Shown one piece after another: positions 20,430 to 34,718 of a stretch of 64,000 bases of DNA (within the stretch, counting starts at the first letter, position 1; the number at the start of each line of letters is the position of its first letter). The DNA comes from Tenrec ecaudatus (lineage: Eukaryota; Chordata; Mammalia; Afrosoricida; Tenrecidae): assembly GCF_050624435.1 (NCBI RefSeq), contig NC_134536.1:127434758-127498757 (forward strand). Reading direction: 5' to 3'. Both the position numbers and the translations under genes were made by a program. The notes beneath the pieces are model-generated. The model ran no database searches. It was not told where the DNA came from and saw nothing but the letters and a program-made list of their open reading frames with translations.

Positions 20430-20812
20430 TTGTTAGGTGATGCCTTTTGTTAAGCTGTGATTTTTATGCCACTACCAGGTCGCCATGAGTTGGAATCGAC
20501 TTAATAGAAGTGAACTTGGAGTTTGGTTTAACCTGGACGGGAGACCACCAAGTATTCCTACAGCTGAGCTGCTGGGTGGGTTTAAAACACCAACCTCTGG
20601 GTTAGCAGCTTAATATTTAACAGTTCTGACTCAAAACAAGTCTATAGGGCAGAGTAGAAGAGTCCCATAGGGTTTCCAAGATTGTCAGTCTTCAAGGAAG
20701 AAGGCTATGAGATCTTTTCTCACCAAGCAGCTGGCAGGCTTGAATGCCTAACTTTTCATTAGCAGTGAGTGCTTTAACCACTGTACCACCAAGACTCTGA
20801 GCCACTTGAGCT
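20430..20812 (-). repeat. Two AfroSINE/RTE-tail copies, antisense
   Basis: TTGTTGTTAGGTGATGCC and GTCGCCATGAGTTGGAATCG are the antisense 3' tail shared by AfroSINE and RTE. A second unit, about 20640-20810, runs from TCTATAGGGCAGAGTAGAAG to ACCACTGTACCACCAAGACT, the antisense head. Confidence 0.75.
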
Positions 20813-21800
<988 letters not shown>

Positions 21801-21959
21801 CTAAGTAACTGTAACCACTTTTCCTACACTGTTAAAACACAGCTAGAGGCACTAACAATCGCCAGAATACCCTAGTGGTAAAGACCAGAAGGGACATCAC
21901 TGTGACATGGGGACAAAGGGAAACAGCTTCAGTCTGAGAGTCGAGAGAAGGAAAACCAA

Positions 21960-22095
21960 GTTAAAAAGCAGGCCCACTCCTTACAACCATGTTCTCTCCA
22001 TGGGTCATTTACCCACCCTGTCCCAGTTTCCTCATTCACAAACTAGGAGGAGCAAGTCCTACTGCACCGGACTGCTGAAAGGAGCCAAGTAAAAT
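21960..22095 (+). repeat. MIR fragment
   Basis: CCCAGTTTCCTCATTCACAA followed by a GAGGAGCAAG-like stretch resembles the MIR core and 3' part in sense orientation. Confidence 0.55.
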
Positions 22096-22502
22096 TTAAT
22101 CTCTACTGGAATTTAAATATGTAAACAAATGACAGTATATAGAGTACAAATAACATATAGTGAGTTGCTAAACTAATGGTCCTCATTCATTATCCACAAT
22201 GACATGGGGACTGCACCAACGGAAATATCCTAACACTTAAGGGAACTGCTAGTCTTCAATCAATTGCATCTTTTCTTCTCAAAACTAGGTCTCTGCAATA
22301 TACTTTCCATGTTCTCTAGAGAAAATTATCTTTGGCCAATTCCCATGCAAGACAGAGCCAAGGGATCACATGAGAAGAACTTTTTCAAATTAAAACTCTA
22401 GGGTGGCCCTCCAGACTTACCCGCTCTCTCCAAGGAAGCACTGCTCTCTGTAATTCTTAAAGTTCCCCCGTGCAGCCAGCCTAGCTAAGGAAACCACAGC
22501 CT

Positions 22503-22713
22503 TTAACCCCCCTGGCGGCAATCCGAGTGTGGCGCGGGGTAAATGTTACTATGTATTAAGGGTTATCATACCTGGAATGTCTACTAGAGAGCTGGAAATG
22601 AGTAATTTCTTAAGAATTGCAGGCCTACAATATAAAACAACAAATCTTATGCAAAACAATGTACCGCTCTGGGTACAAAATTACTGACATAATTAGACCG
22701 CCAGGGAGGTTAA
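22503..22713. mobile_element. piggyBac-type MITE with TTAA duplication
   Basis: A 203-bp element (22507-22709) flanked by TTAA on both sides. Terminal inverted repeats are CCCCCCTGGCGG and CCTCCCTGGCGG (11 of 12 identical). It has no coding capacity. TTAA duplication and CC[C/T].. ends are diagnostic of piggyBac. The inner sequence (GTACATTGTTTTGCAT, TATATTGTAGGCCTGCAA on the minus strand) resembles MITEs I recall from other vertebrates. It lies in CDC5L intron 4. Confidence 0.88.
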
Positions 22714-22829
22714 ACATTTCACTTTAAAACCAAGAAATGTGCACCGAGTGTGTTGCAGTGACCCCGTGGAGTACAGTAGGGCACGCTAGGGAATCAAAGT
22801 TCAGAGAGATTAGTTTCTGCCTATGGTTA

Positions 22830-23030
22830 CAGCTAATGGGCAGCAGACCTGGGGTGAAAATCCAGTTCCTGCGGTTCTCAATTCAGTGCCTCATGGAATC
22901 ATCCTGAGCTTTTCTCACAGGGCTGCGGGGCTGCCTGCTCACACAGATGAATGACCTGCCTCAAGTCAAACAGGTAGTCACTAAGCAGACTGAGACCCGA
23001 TGTCTTGACTGCTTGCTTCTCTCTGTACAG
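22830..23030 (-). repeat. MIR fragment, antisense
   Basis: CACAGATGAATGACCTGCCT and CAAACAGGTAGTCACTAAGC resemble the antisense MIR pattern of a GAGG...TTGCCCAAGGTCACA consensus. It is old and diverged. Confidence 0.45.
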
Positions 23031-23197
23031 TGGGAATGAGAAGACAGGACCTTCCAGAGTCCACAACCAGTCTTTAAGCAGTCTGTCCAGTAAGCTAGTA
23101 CATGAACAGAGGACACCAGACAAACTGACACTGTCCAAAAACAAACTACTCTACAAAACAGTTGGTCATCATGGAACAAGAATTAGAATCACAGCTA

Positions 23198-23800
<603 letters not shown>

Positions 23801-24289
23801 ATTTACAGAAGACAACCTCATATGCATTTGAAAGCTGGTCAAGACAGACTAAAGAATTGAAGCATTTGATGGTGTTTGCTTAGGTCCACAGCCAATGCTC
23901 ATGGAAGCAGCAGTCAAGAGAGCAAATGATCCACTAACTGCATTCGTTCAATCTGCTGCACAAAACCTCAAGTGTTCAAGCAATGATGTGACTTTGAACA
24001 CTAAGGTACTCCTGGTCCAACCCATTGTATTTCAATTGCTTCATTCCATGTGAAAGTTGAACAGTGAATAAGGGGGGGAGGGGGGAAAACTGACGTATTA
24101 CAACCATGGTGTTGGCAGAGAATATTGAAAGTACCAGACTGCCAAAAGAATAAACAAATCTGTCTTGGGAGAAACACGGGCTTTCTACTCCATCTCTTGA
24201 AACTGATTGTGTTAACAATTGTACAACACAGCTTGATGTGAACGAACCATGGAATGGTATGATGTCTGGATTAGCTACTAATAAAATGG

Positions 24290-24410
24290 TGGGGGGGTTG
24301 GGGGGAGTTAGTCTCAAAAAAACACCAGGACAGTTCTGCTCTGTCTCATAAGGTCACTAGGAATTGGCACTGACTCAAATGACAGGGAATTTGGTTTTTT
24401 GAGTCCTGGA
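24290..24410 (+). repeat. AfroSINE 3' tail fragment
   Basis: CAGGACAGTTCTGCTCTGTC followed by AAGGTCACTAGGAATTGGCA is the sense 3' half of AfroSINE. Confidence 0.6.
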
Positions 24411-24434
24411 AGCACAGCCCGAATGCTTCTAGAG

Positions 24435-24856
24435 CAGCGGTTCTCCACCTTCTTCGTGCTGTGCCCCTTTCATACAGCCTCATGTGGTGGGGACCCCTCA
24501 ACCGTAACATCATTCTTGTTGCTACTTCATCACTGTCATTTTGCTACTGTTATGAATCATAATGTAAATATCTGATATGCAGAATGTATTTTCATTGTTA
24601 CAAATTAAACGATAAAGCATAACGATGAATCCAAAAAATATATAATTACATATTGTGAAATATTTCTTTAAAAAAAATTTCTAATGACAAATGAAATTTT
24701 GTCTTGAAGCAGGTACAGCACGGGTAACAGTCTTCACACCAGTTAGTCGTATGTGGGTGTATCTGCATGTGGGCGGTGTATTCTGATGGTCTGTGACGAC
24801 CCCTGTAAAAGGGTCATTCAACCCCCAGAGATCACGACCCACCCACTGAGAATCGC
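24435..24856 (+). mobile_element. SPIN hAT element (non-autonomous)
   Basis: Begins CAGCGGTTCTCCACCTTCTT and contains CTTTCATACAGCCTCATG, TGCTACTGTTATGAATCATA and ATCTGATATGCAGAATGTAT, the typical SPIN 5' half. It ends in a degraded GAGAATCGCTA right terminus. Flanks TTCTAGAG and CCCTAAAG are a poor 8-bp duplication. It sits within the RTE element. Confidence 0.82.
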
Positions 24857-25681
24857 TACCCTAAAGGCAAGCCTTTGTCTCATGTACTTTCAGCATGTTA
24901 TGAGAAGAGACCAGTCCCTGGAAAAGGACATGGTGCTTGGGAACGTGGAGAGGCAGTGAAAAAAGGAAGGCCCTCAACCCGATGGACTAACCCAGTGGCT
25001 GCAAGGCGATGTCCCACCTGTTGCACAGATGGTTGCTATGCGCCAGAACGGACTCAAGGGCACCTGACAGCAGCAGCAAGGTGGCTGCCACAAGACCACA
25101 TAAACCAGAACGCTTCTGAAAGCAAGGGTGGCGACCACGTCTCCGTACTCTGCACATGTTACAGGAAGAACAGTCCTGGAGAAGGGCAGCCTGCTTCGTA
25201 AAGGAATGGCTAAGCAAAAAGAGATCTTTCCACTGGGTGGACTGACCCAGGATCTGCCAACAACGGACTTAAATATAGAAACGATTGTGAGGTAGCAAAG
25301 GACCAGAAAGTACATGGAGTCGCTGAGTCAGAACCACAGCACAGGTGACTTAGAGGAAATCATCTCATAGCTTTAGCTGTCACTCAGATCTGCAGAAATC
25401 CCCAAACTATTTGGTCTATTATTTGATTTGGTCACACGATTCCCTTTTTCAGGAAGGAAATTACTCAGTGCCATGCTGGTGATTAAAAATTTCTGTACTA
25501 TAGCCCCAAAACTAGGGTAACGTGTAGGAATCTGGTTTTGCAGCCCCCTTGATCAGTCCAGCACCCCCTGGATGGCAGTATCGTGCAGTATCGGGAAACA
25601 CTGGTCTAAAGACAGGCTATGCTAGTTATTCAGCCCCTTCAGATGAGACATATTTTTATGCTGCCTTTAGAGATCCACTTA

Positions 25682-27180
<1,499 letters not shown>

Positions 27181-27182
27181 AA

Positions 27183-27355
27183 TGAAAGGAGCCCTGATGG
27201 AACAGTGGGCTGCATTGAGCTCTAACCACAAGGTCAGTGATTTGAATTCACCAAGTACTCTCCAGGAGAACAATGAGGCTTTCTGCTCCCGTATAAAGTC
27301 TCAGAATCCCAAAGAAGCAGTTCTATTCTATGAGTCAGAATCGACACAATGGCAG
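27183..27355 (+). repeat. AfroSINE
   Basis: AGGAGCCCTGATGGAACAGT, the AACCACAAGGTCAGTGATTT B-box region and GAGTCAGAATCGACACAATG tail give a near full-length AfroSINE in sense orientation. Confidence 0.85.
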
Positions 27356-27359
27356 TAAG

Positions 27360-27416
27360 TTTTGAGTGAGTGAGTGAGTGTGTGTGTGTGTGTGTGTGTG
27401 TGTATGCGTGTGTCCT
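27360..27416 (+). repeat. (GAGT)n/(GT)n microsatellite
   Basis: GAGT repeats run into a GT tract. They directly follow the AfroSINE end. Confidence 0.9.
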
Positions 27417-27551
27417 CAGAAATAATAAACGGGGCAAGTTAAAACTAAATCTAAAATCCAAATGCCCAACTCTCACTACATTGCTCCATGATGTCTGCAT
27501 GTTCTGATAAGGCTGGAGAAGCGGCATCTTTCCTCGTGGCAATGAAGGTCA

Positions 27552-28590
<1,039 letters not shown>

Positions 28591-28597
28591 TGTTCTG

Positions 28598-28712
28598 ACT
28601 TCAGTGGGTAGGAGCCCGGGTGGTGTACTGAGTTACATGTTGGGCAGCTAACATGGCCCATAGTTCGAGCCCAGAAGCCACTTCCTAGGAGAAAAAGGCT
28701 TACTCCAGAAAG
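28598..28712 (+). repeat. AfroSINE, truncated
   Basis: GTAGGAGCCCGGGTGGTGTA, CAGCTAACATGGCCCATAGT and CTAGGAGAAAAAGGC mark an AfroSINE head that runs into a (GTAT)n tract. Confidence 0.75.
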
Positions 28713-28747
28713 ATTTATGTATGTATGTATGTATGTATGTATGTATG
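28713..28747 (+). repeat. (GTAT)n microsatellite
   Basis: About eight TATG/GTAT units follow the AfroSINE. Confidence 0.9.
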
Positions 28748-28789
28748 CATTCATTCATGTCTCTCCCTTAGAACTTATCTCCAATTTAA

Positions 28790-29715
28790 AATTGACTGGA
28801 AGCACTTATTGAAGGTCAAAGATCACAACTTTCACTACGGATCACACCTCAACATACACCAAAATCCTCACAACCGGGAATAAGCAACATAGTAAAAACA
28901 GAAAATAGTGAAGATGTCAAGGACTTCAAGTTATTTGGATCCAGTCAGTGCTCACGGACGAGCAGTCAAGAAACCATGCTACAAAGGACCACTTGAAAGT
29001 GTTAAGAAGCAAAGAAGTAGCTTTGAGGCCTGAGGTGTGCTGACCCAAACCGTGATGTATTCCACCCCCTCACAGACCTGCAAAAGCTGGCCAAGTACCT
29101 AAGGAGGACCCAAGAAGTGATGGGTTTGAATCACCATTATCTGGCGGAAAAAAACGAGCCCAGCATGGAGTGGCAGAAAGGACAAACAAATCTGTCTTGG
29201 AAGAAGTACAGCCAGAATGATCCTTAGAGGCAAGGATGGCGAGACTTCGTATCACCTACTTTGGACTTGATTTTTAAAAGGGGGGGGGTGAGGGGTGGGA
29301 AAGGGGGAGACAAGCCCCTGGGGAAGTAACTCATGCTTGGTTAGAGGGGCAGCAAAAAATCTTTAAAAAGGAAGACCCTCTACCTGATGCAAGGGGCTTA
29401 AGTGGAGAGCAAATGCCTTGAGAATGATTGAGGCAGGGAATGTATGGATGTGCTTTATACAATTGATGTATGTATACGTATGGATGGTGATAAGAGTTGT
29501 ATGAGTCCCTAATAAAATGTAAAAAAAGAAAAGAGAAAAAAATGATTAGGGCAAAGACTGTACAGATAGATGTGCGTTATACAATTGATGTATGTATATG
29601 TATGAACTGTGATAAGAATTGTATGAGTCCCTAATAAATTGTTAAAATTTAAAAAAAAAAAAAGACCCTCTTTTGGGTGGACAGGCACAGTGGCTATCGG
29701 CACTGCACCGGACAC
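28790..29715 (+). mobile_element. RTE/BovB-clade LINE 3' part, interrupted
   Basis: AGATCACAACTTTCACTACG, AAATCCTCACAACCGG and GACAAACAAATCTGTCTTGG, then GGCAAGGATGGCGAGACTTC, are RTE 3' ORF sequence in order. After an inserted element (29381-29661), RTE resumes with GACCCTCTTTTGGGTGGACA and GGCACAGTGGCTAT and runs into the CpG island. Confidence 0.75.
29381..29661 (+). mobile_element. Dimeric L1-3'-end insertion with TSD
   Basis: Two successive copies of the L1 3' terminal segment (each with ACAATTGATGTATGTATA, then GAGTCCCTAATAAA) separated by an A-rich linker and ending in a poly(A) tract. It is flanked by AAGACCCTC (29372-29380 and 29662-29670), a 9-bp perfect target duplication within the RTE element. 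Confidence 0.75.
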
Positions 29716-30343
29716 AGTCGGCGGTACACGGCGGGGCTGGAGCTGGATGCCACCAAAGGGCGCAAGACGACGGCTGGCACTGCGTTCACCAGGAACTTTC
29801 TCCGCTACGGTCCTGGACGCCAGGAGCCCGGCTTTCACGCCTCAGGCGGCGTCGTGGGGCCCAGACAGCGCCCGGGATGTTTGTTTGCGCGCAGGTGGTG
29901 ACCGACCACGGGGGGGGGTTGGGGGGACACGAGGACAGAGGGGACCCTGCACCGAGGCACGGACGCGGCTGCCGGAAAGTGGGCGCCGAAACAAAGTTGT
30001 GGTCCCGGCACTCGGTGGTTGTTTGGGCTCCTGGGGAGTCTCCGCGGGCGGGGCGGGCCCCCAGGCGGAAAGTGGGAGGTGCTTCGGGGGACGGGCCCCG
30101 GCCGGAGCCCCATCTCCCGGCCCGCGCCGAGCGCCCCCAGGGCCGGGGGTGCCTGTCAGCTGGGTGTGCAAGGCGCCGCGCCGCTGTCCCCACGCTGAGG
30201 CGCTCCGGAAGCGGGGAGGCCGGCACGGGGCGAAGGCGCAGACCCCGCAGGGCCACCGCCTCCCTCCGGCCGACCTCGGCGCGCGTGCGTGAGAGCCACC
30301 GGAGGGGGCGGAGAGCAGCGGACGGCGGGAAACGGAGACTCAC

Positions 30344-30388
30344 CTCGGTGTTCCTCCACACGCCCCCCTTGATCATAATTCGAGGCAT
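30344..30388 (-). CDS. CDC5L: CDC5L exon 1, start codon
   Basis: Encodes residues 1-15, beginning MPRIMIKGGVW, the invariant CDC5L amino terminus that leads into the first Myb repeat. The ATG is at 30388-30386 and the exon ends in frame before a GTGAGT donor. It lies inside the CpG island, with GC-rich 5' UTR sequence immediately upstream. The start is chosen because the next exon continues the Myb repeat in phase 0. Confidence 0.96.
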
Positions 30389-30556
30389 TTTGGCGGCGGG
30401 GTGTCTCGGCGGACGGCCGAGTTGCGCTTCAGAAAAGTAGTAACGGCGCTGCGGCCGCGGGACGCCGAGCAGCCACTTCCTCCAGGCGCGACCTTCTGCT
30501 CCGGGGAGCTCTACGCAGGCGCGCAGCGGGGCGGGAGGAGGGCGCGCCGCCGCAAG

Positions 30557-30566
30557 TCTCGCGAGA
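30557..30566. promoter_or_regulatory. TCTCGCGAGA element, proximal
   Basis: Perfect 10-bp palindrome TCTCGCGAGA, about 170 bp upstream of the CDC5L ATG. The element is known to bind BANP and to drive CpG-island promoters when unmethylated. Confidence 0.7.
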
Positions 30567-30693
30567 TCTCGGGTGGCTGGCAGGAACTCGGCGTCTCGCT
30601 AAAGCTCCCCTTGAGCAGGCGCGACGCTAACCCCTCTGGCCAGAGGGTTCTGCCCCGCCCGCGTGTCCGCCACAGGTTCGCGGAAACCGCGGC

Positions 30694-30703
30694 TCTCGCG
30701 AGA
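30694..30703. promoter_or_regulatory. TCTCGCGAGA element, distal
   Basis: Second perfect copy, embedded in the 12-bp palindrome CTCTCGCGAGAG, 137 bp further upstream. Confidence 0.7.
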
Positions 30704-30734
30704 GACTCGCGGACACCCGCCGGAATCGTGGCGC

Positions 30735-30742
30735 TGACGTCA
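30735..30742. promoter_or_regulatory. CRE (CREB/ATF site)
   Basis: Full palindromic TGACGTCA in a CpG-rich context about 350 bp upstream of the CDC5L start codon. Confidence 0.65.
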
Positions 30743-30816
30743 CCGAATGGGACGTCGCGTGCGTGGAGTTTCTGTTCGGTTGGTTGGAAAAGAGCTTTTG
30801 TTCGGCTGCTACTTGG

Positions 30817-31050
30817 GCGTTTCATTCATAGGAATTTATTCAGAGATTGCTCAGGGGGCAGCCTATTTAAGTCTCAGTTTCCTAATGTATAAAATAAAGA
30901 TAGTAATTTAATCCCCTGATGCTACCCGAGCACGGTATCAGGCGTTTCATTCATAGGAATTTATTTAGAGATTGCTCAGGCAGCAGCCTCGTTAAGTCTG
31001 TTTCCTAAAACTCCAAAATAAAGGTCATAATTTAGCCTCCAGAACTAAAT
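30817..31050. repeat. Imperfect 125-bp tandem duplication
   Basis: The unit starting GCGTTTCATTCATAGGAA at 30817 recurs at 30942. Both copies share the AATTTATT, AGATTGCTCAGG, GCAGCC and AGTCT blocks, with drift. Each copy contains a MIR-like GTTTCCTAA segment. It lies just upstream of the CDC5L CpG island. Confidence 0.8.
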
Positions 31051-31181
31051 GAGGTGTGTCCAAAAATCGAGCGCATTATCTATTACACATTAAACAAACC
31101 AAAAAGCAACAAACCCCATGCCATTAGCGATCCTTCTTGTTTCTAGTCTTCAGGACGATAATCTTTATAGAATCAGATTAT

Positions 31182-31403
31182 GTGCTACAAGCTACTGGGT
31201 GGATCCAAGGCACCAATCTTCAGGGTAGTTGAATGCAAACCATTGGTTTCAGGCGGTTCAAGTCCACCAACAACTCTGCAAGGGAAAGATTACAGGATTT
31301 CTACTCCTGTAAAGATTTACCGCTTGGAACCCCACAGAGCCAGTTACTGTGCTGATACAGTTGCTAAGAGTCGGAGCTGTCTCCATGGTAGTGAGTTTGG
31401 AGG
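31182..31403 (+). repeat. AfroSINE, diverged
   Basis: AAACCATTGGTTTCAGGCGG, TTCTACTCCTGTAAAGATTT and AGAGTCGGAG follow the AfroSINE head-to-tail order. Confidence 0.65.
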
Positions 31404-31850
31404 ATGTGCTAGGCTAGGTTCTGTAGAGAGTCAAAACCAGTGAGACTTATTCCTATCAAGCAAATGGTTCACAGTTGTTGAAGCAGATAAACCCAGGCCG
31501 GTTTCAAGTCTATGGGTCAGATGTTATGCTGGAGGCCTCTCCTGGCGCTGGTAACTCCCATGGCCGATGAGCCCAGCATCAGCAGGAACACCAACCTGCA
31601 GAGGCAGATGATGCCAAGGTCAGCAAGTCAAGTATGTCTGGAGAAGCCAAGCATTCCAAGGACCAATCTAAGTCAACAGGTCAGAGGGCAAGCCACTGAT
31701 GCATCCCAGGAGCAGTGCGCATTGTGGTAAACTGTTGGCTCCAGATCAACGAGCTAGAAGTCAAGGAGCCAGACCAGGAAGCAAGCACACTTCCCCATGA
31801 GTCTACTTCTATAGGAATGTGGCCACCCCTGAGGAAACTTCCTTCTATTG
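31404..31850 (-). repeat. ERV-L-type LTR, antisense
   Basis: On the plus strand it starts TGTGCTAGGCTAGGTTCTGT with AGAGAGTCAAAACCAGTGAG, the complement of a typical ERV-L LTR 3' end. The far boundary is uncertain. Confidence 0.5.
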
Positions 31851-31887
31851 CATCCAAGCGAGCCCTAAGTAAAGGGGTTATACTCCT

Positions 31888-32165
31888 AATTATGCAGAGA
31901 TATCCAGCTGTGTGGACCAGGACAAAGTAGGGGTAGCCTTGAGAAGAATGGCAATTCCCGAATACTTCGATTGTGTTCATGCGGCAACTGTACATGGGGC
32001 CAGAGGGCAATTGTTTGAACAGAACCAGGATACTGCATTGTTTGAAATCAGAAAATTTGGACCAGGATTGTTGAGTCTGTGGGCTAAGCACATAATCAGA
32101 GAAGCTGGAATACATGAAGAATGTCGTATCAGGATTAAAGGAAGGCTTATTAACAACCTGTAATA
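31888..32165 (+). mobile_element. RTE/BovB-clade LINE, RT fragment
   Basis: Translates to LRRMAIPEYFDCVHAA, IIREAGIHEECRIRIKGRLI and NNL in the RTE reverse transcriptase order, with several lesions. It is on the plus strand and probably continues at 32401 after an LTR fragment. Confidence 0.7.
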
Positions 32166-32169
32166 GGCC

Positions 32170-32400
32170 ATTAATAGAACCCCTTCCTGTTACATATGTG
32201 CTTACCGAGGCATGCATTCCTGAGAATATGTAAGCTTGTGAGACTACATTCTGCCCGTGCCCTCCCCAACCTCCATCCTAGTTCCAGTCTCCATCTGAAG
32301 AGGCAAGCCTTTCCATGTCGTCTCTGATGTCTCTTTAATTTATCCCTCAATTACACAACTATCCCTTAGGAGCCATGTGGATGTGGGGCTGGTTCCCACA
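32170..32400 (+). repeat. LTR fragment
   Basis: TGATGTCTCTTTAATTTATC, CAATTACACAACTATCCCTT and a GGTTCCCACA end match the 3' end of the LTR copy at 39230-39836. It is partial and lies between two RTE pieces. Confidence 0.5.
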
Positions 32401-32625
32401 AGAGAGCTATGGACCTTACACAGGAGAATTGCTCGCAGAATGGTCAAAAAGAGGGGAAAGCCTTCAGTGAGATGGGTTGGCACAGTGGCTACGATGGGCT
32501 TGCACATAACCATGATGAGGATGAAGCAAGAGCTTGTTCTGTTGTGCACAGGGATGCTATGAGTGAGAGTCCAGTCAATGGCACTGAACACCACCACCTG
32601 GCATACATGCCATACATCAAACACA
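32401..32625 (+). mobile_element. RTE/BovB-clade LINE 3' end
   Basis: AAAAAGAGGGGAAAGCCTTC, GAGATGGGTTGGCACAGTGG and CAGTCAATGGCACTGAACAC match the RTE terminal region seen elsewhere in the window. Confidence 0.65.
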
Positions 32626-33177
32626 GTGCATAGCCCATGGGTGTATCATAAGCCAGTAGCCCAATAACCAGGCATGATATGACTCAGGCCTTGACCTAGT
32701 GCTAATTGACCTTGAACACCCCTGAGCCCTCCCCAGGGGTAGTAATCTCTGATCATTATCAGCAAGAGATGTCAAAACAGTTTGCTACATTTGGGGTTAG
32801 CTGTAGAACATGATTGTTCTTAGCTACAGATAACCTTCCGACATAGAGATGTAGCCAGACACCAGTATGAGACATATTTTATTGTAGCTGCATTCTGACT
32901 GTTCCTTAATAGAGGGTTATTGGGGACAAGAGGAGGGCATATTTTCGGCCAGAGAACATGTATTTGAAAATGTTTTATCTTGGAACAATGGAGATCTTTT
33001 GCAAAATAGGACTCGTTTTCCATGCCCGTGGTTGCCCGTGTAGAAATAGGGCCAAATGCACTGTACCAGGTCCTCAGTTTACAACACAGCATTATTTTAA
33101 TATTTTCTATGTATTCCCAAAATTCTGTCCCCACCCATCCTCTGTTATCTGGCTTTGTTTACTTTCCTGGATTTTTT

Positions 33178-33194
33178 CCCCTAACCCTAACCCT
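33178..33194. repeat. Short CCCTAA telomere-like run
   Basis: Just under three CCCTAA units; too short for an interstitial telomere. Confidence 0.6.
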
Positions 33195-33313
33195 ACTTTC
33201 CTGGATTTTGTTGGGAGTAGGAATGGGCCTAACACCCAGAGACCAGAGTATTAACACAGGTGTTAGCCTGTTGTTAACTCCAAGAGTGGCCCCAAGCCAT
33301 TATTAGCAATTGT

Positions 33314-33320
33314 CTCTATC

Positions 33321-33360
<40 letters not shown>

Positions 33361-33362
33361 GT
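33314..33362 (+). repeat. (CTAT)n microsatellite
   Basis: A tetranucleotide run of about eleven CTAT units at one end of an LTR-like repeat. Confidence 0.92.
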
Positions 33363-33379
33363 CATCTATAGCTCTATTT

Positions 33380-34193
33380 CTCTGCCATTCCTTGAAGATC
33401 CCCAGATGCCTGGCCAAAAATCTTCACTTGGGTCTATGAGGCTCTTGGCACAGGGTCCTCAGGTCCAGAGTACTGTGGCATACAGAAAGATTTCTCCCAA
33501 GTAGTCTCCCTCAAATATATGTCAGACCTAGCTGCTTGCTACACATGGTAAATGATTATACACTTGGAGGTCAACGAAAGCAGGTCAGATACTCTCCCTA
33601 AGAGTTATCAGTCATCCAAAGCAATCAGACTGTATAGTCTGTCTCACCCTAAGTAGAGCCCACTCTCTTTTGATAAGGATCATCAATTGTTTCCCTGAAG
33701 GAGAACCCGGCGAGGTCAAGGCCACTCAAGGGTGACTAAGGTTAGGCTGCCATATGGAGCCTAGGGTCTGCCCATCGTGTTTCATGTATTGCCCTAGTCT
33801 CTGCATTATGTGGGCACCACTAGCTCATCCCCTTCCTGTCATGTTTGTGCCTACTGAACATCCCCTTCCTGTGATGTATATGCCTAATGTACAGCCCCTT
33901 CCTATGATGTGTGTGGTCACCTATAATCACACCTCCTAAGTATTTATGGGCCTTGGCCAGAAATAAAGAGAAACTCCTCCTGCCCTCTCTGTCCGCCCTG
34001 TGCGTGGACCTGGCTGGTGATATCGTGGCCGTGCAGGAGGTGAGCATGCTACTATGAAGTGTGTCTGACTCCTTCATTTTACACTCTGCTATCTCTATTA
34101 TTCTCTATGACTACTGTAATCTTCATCTATCATAACCGCACAATCGCAGTAACCAAACCTGTGATTAATTGTGGGGGACTGGTTTCCCCCACA
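33380..34193 (+). repeat. LTR, same family as 39230-39836
   Basis: Shares TACACTTGGAGGTCAAC, CCTAAGTAGAGCC, TTTCCCTGAAGGAGA and the CCCCTTCCT repeats with the 39-kb copy. It has an AATAAA signal at 33962-33967 and ends GACTGGTTTCCCCCACA. The structure (promoter-like, poly-A signal, CA end) fits a retroviral LTR. The class is not certain. Confidence 0.65.
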
Positions 34194-34194
34194 A

Positions 34195-34650
34195 AGGACA
34201 ACTCAGCTCCTGGCTCTTCTTTCTTAGTGGTAACCTCCCTCCATCTCCACTCACTTCTCTCCCTTTTTCTCTCCAGTAAGATAAAGGCCCCTTTGCAAGG
34301 CTGTTCCTCCCAAGGAAATGCCCCTGACAGAGGATCAGGGCTGTGATCTAAGTAAAGGGTGCTGCACCCTGAAGACTGCCTTCTGGCAGATCGTGGGGGT
34401 GACTGCATTATCGCATAACTACCAAAACACCCCACACTGACCCCTTTACAACTGACTCTTGATCCCATCATGGCAGATGATGACATTGTGACGTAACTTT
34501 TTGGACACGCACACGTCCATACACGCCCCCACTTGTCTATTAGATAAGCCACTGAATTGGGTATTGGCTTATGATTGTTAGAGAATACTCTGGACCTTAG
34601 GAGATGCTGCTGGAGCAGGAAGGTGGACAGGGTTAGGATTGCTGCCATGT
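34195..34650. repeat. Unclassified repeat shared with 52970-53400
   Basis: CTCTTCTTTCTTAGTGGTAA and the T/C-rich stretch that follows resemble the 53060-53150 segment (CTCCTCTTTCTTGGTGGTAG). The class is unknown. Confidence 0.4.
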
Positions 34651-34718
34651 CTCTTAAGTGTCAACGTGGTCAAATAGTAGCATTTATGAGAAAGACAGGT
34701 CCTGCCAAGGTGGACCAA

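Larger units (their letters stand above)
29690..30790. promoter_or_regulatory. CpG island over CDC5L exon 1
   Basis: About 1.1 kb with very high GC and frequent CG dinucleotides, in contrast to the AT-rich surroundings. It covers the start of intron 1, exon 1 and the promoter. Several long open frames on both strands here are a by-product of few stop codons and were not called as genes. Confidence 0.85.
30389..30790 (-). promoter_or_regulatory. CDC5L: CDC5L promoter and 5' UTR region
   Basis: GC-rich, TATA-less sequence directly upstream of the CDC5L ATG. Visible sites are two TCTCGCGAGA palindromes (30557-30566 and 30694-30703), a full CRE TGACGTCA (30735-30742) and an ETS-like CCACTTCCT near 30473. 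TCTCGCGAGA is a known element of housekeeping promoters (BANP target). The transcription start is not determinable here but is probably near 30450-30550. Nothing suggests a divergent coding gene. Confidence 0.7.

Noticed and set aside
29639..30440. Long open frames (up to 255 codons) on both strands around CDC5L exon 1
   Set aside because: They arise from the low stop-codon density of the CpG island, overlap each other in several frames and have no recognisable domain.
33178..33194. CCCTAA repeats suggesting an interstitial telomere
   Set aside because: Fewer than three units; within the range of chance.
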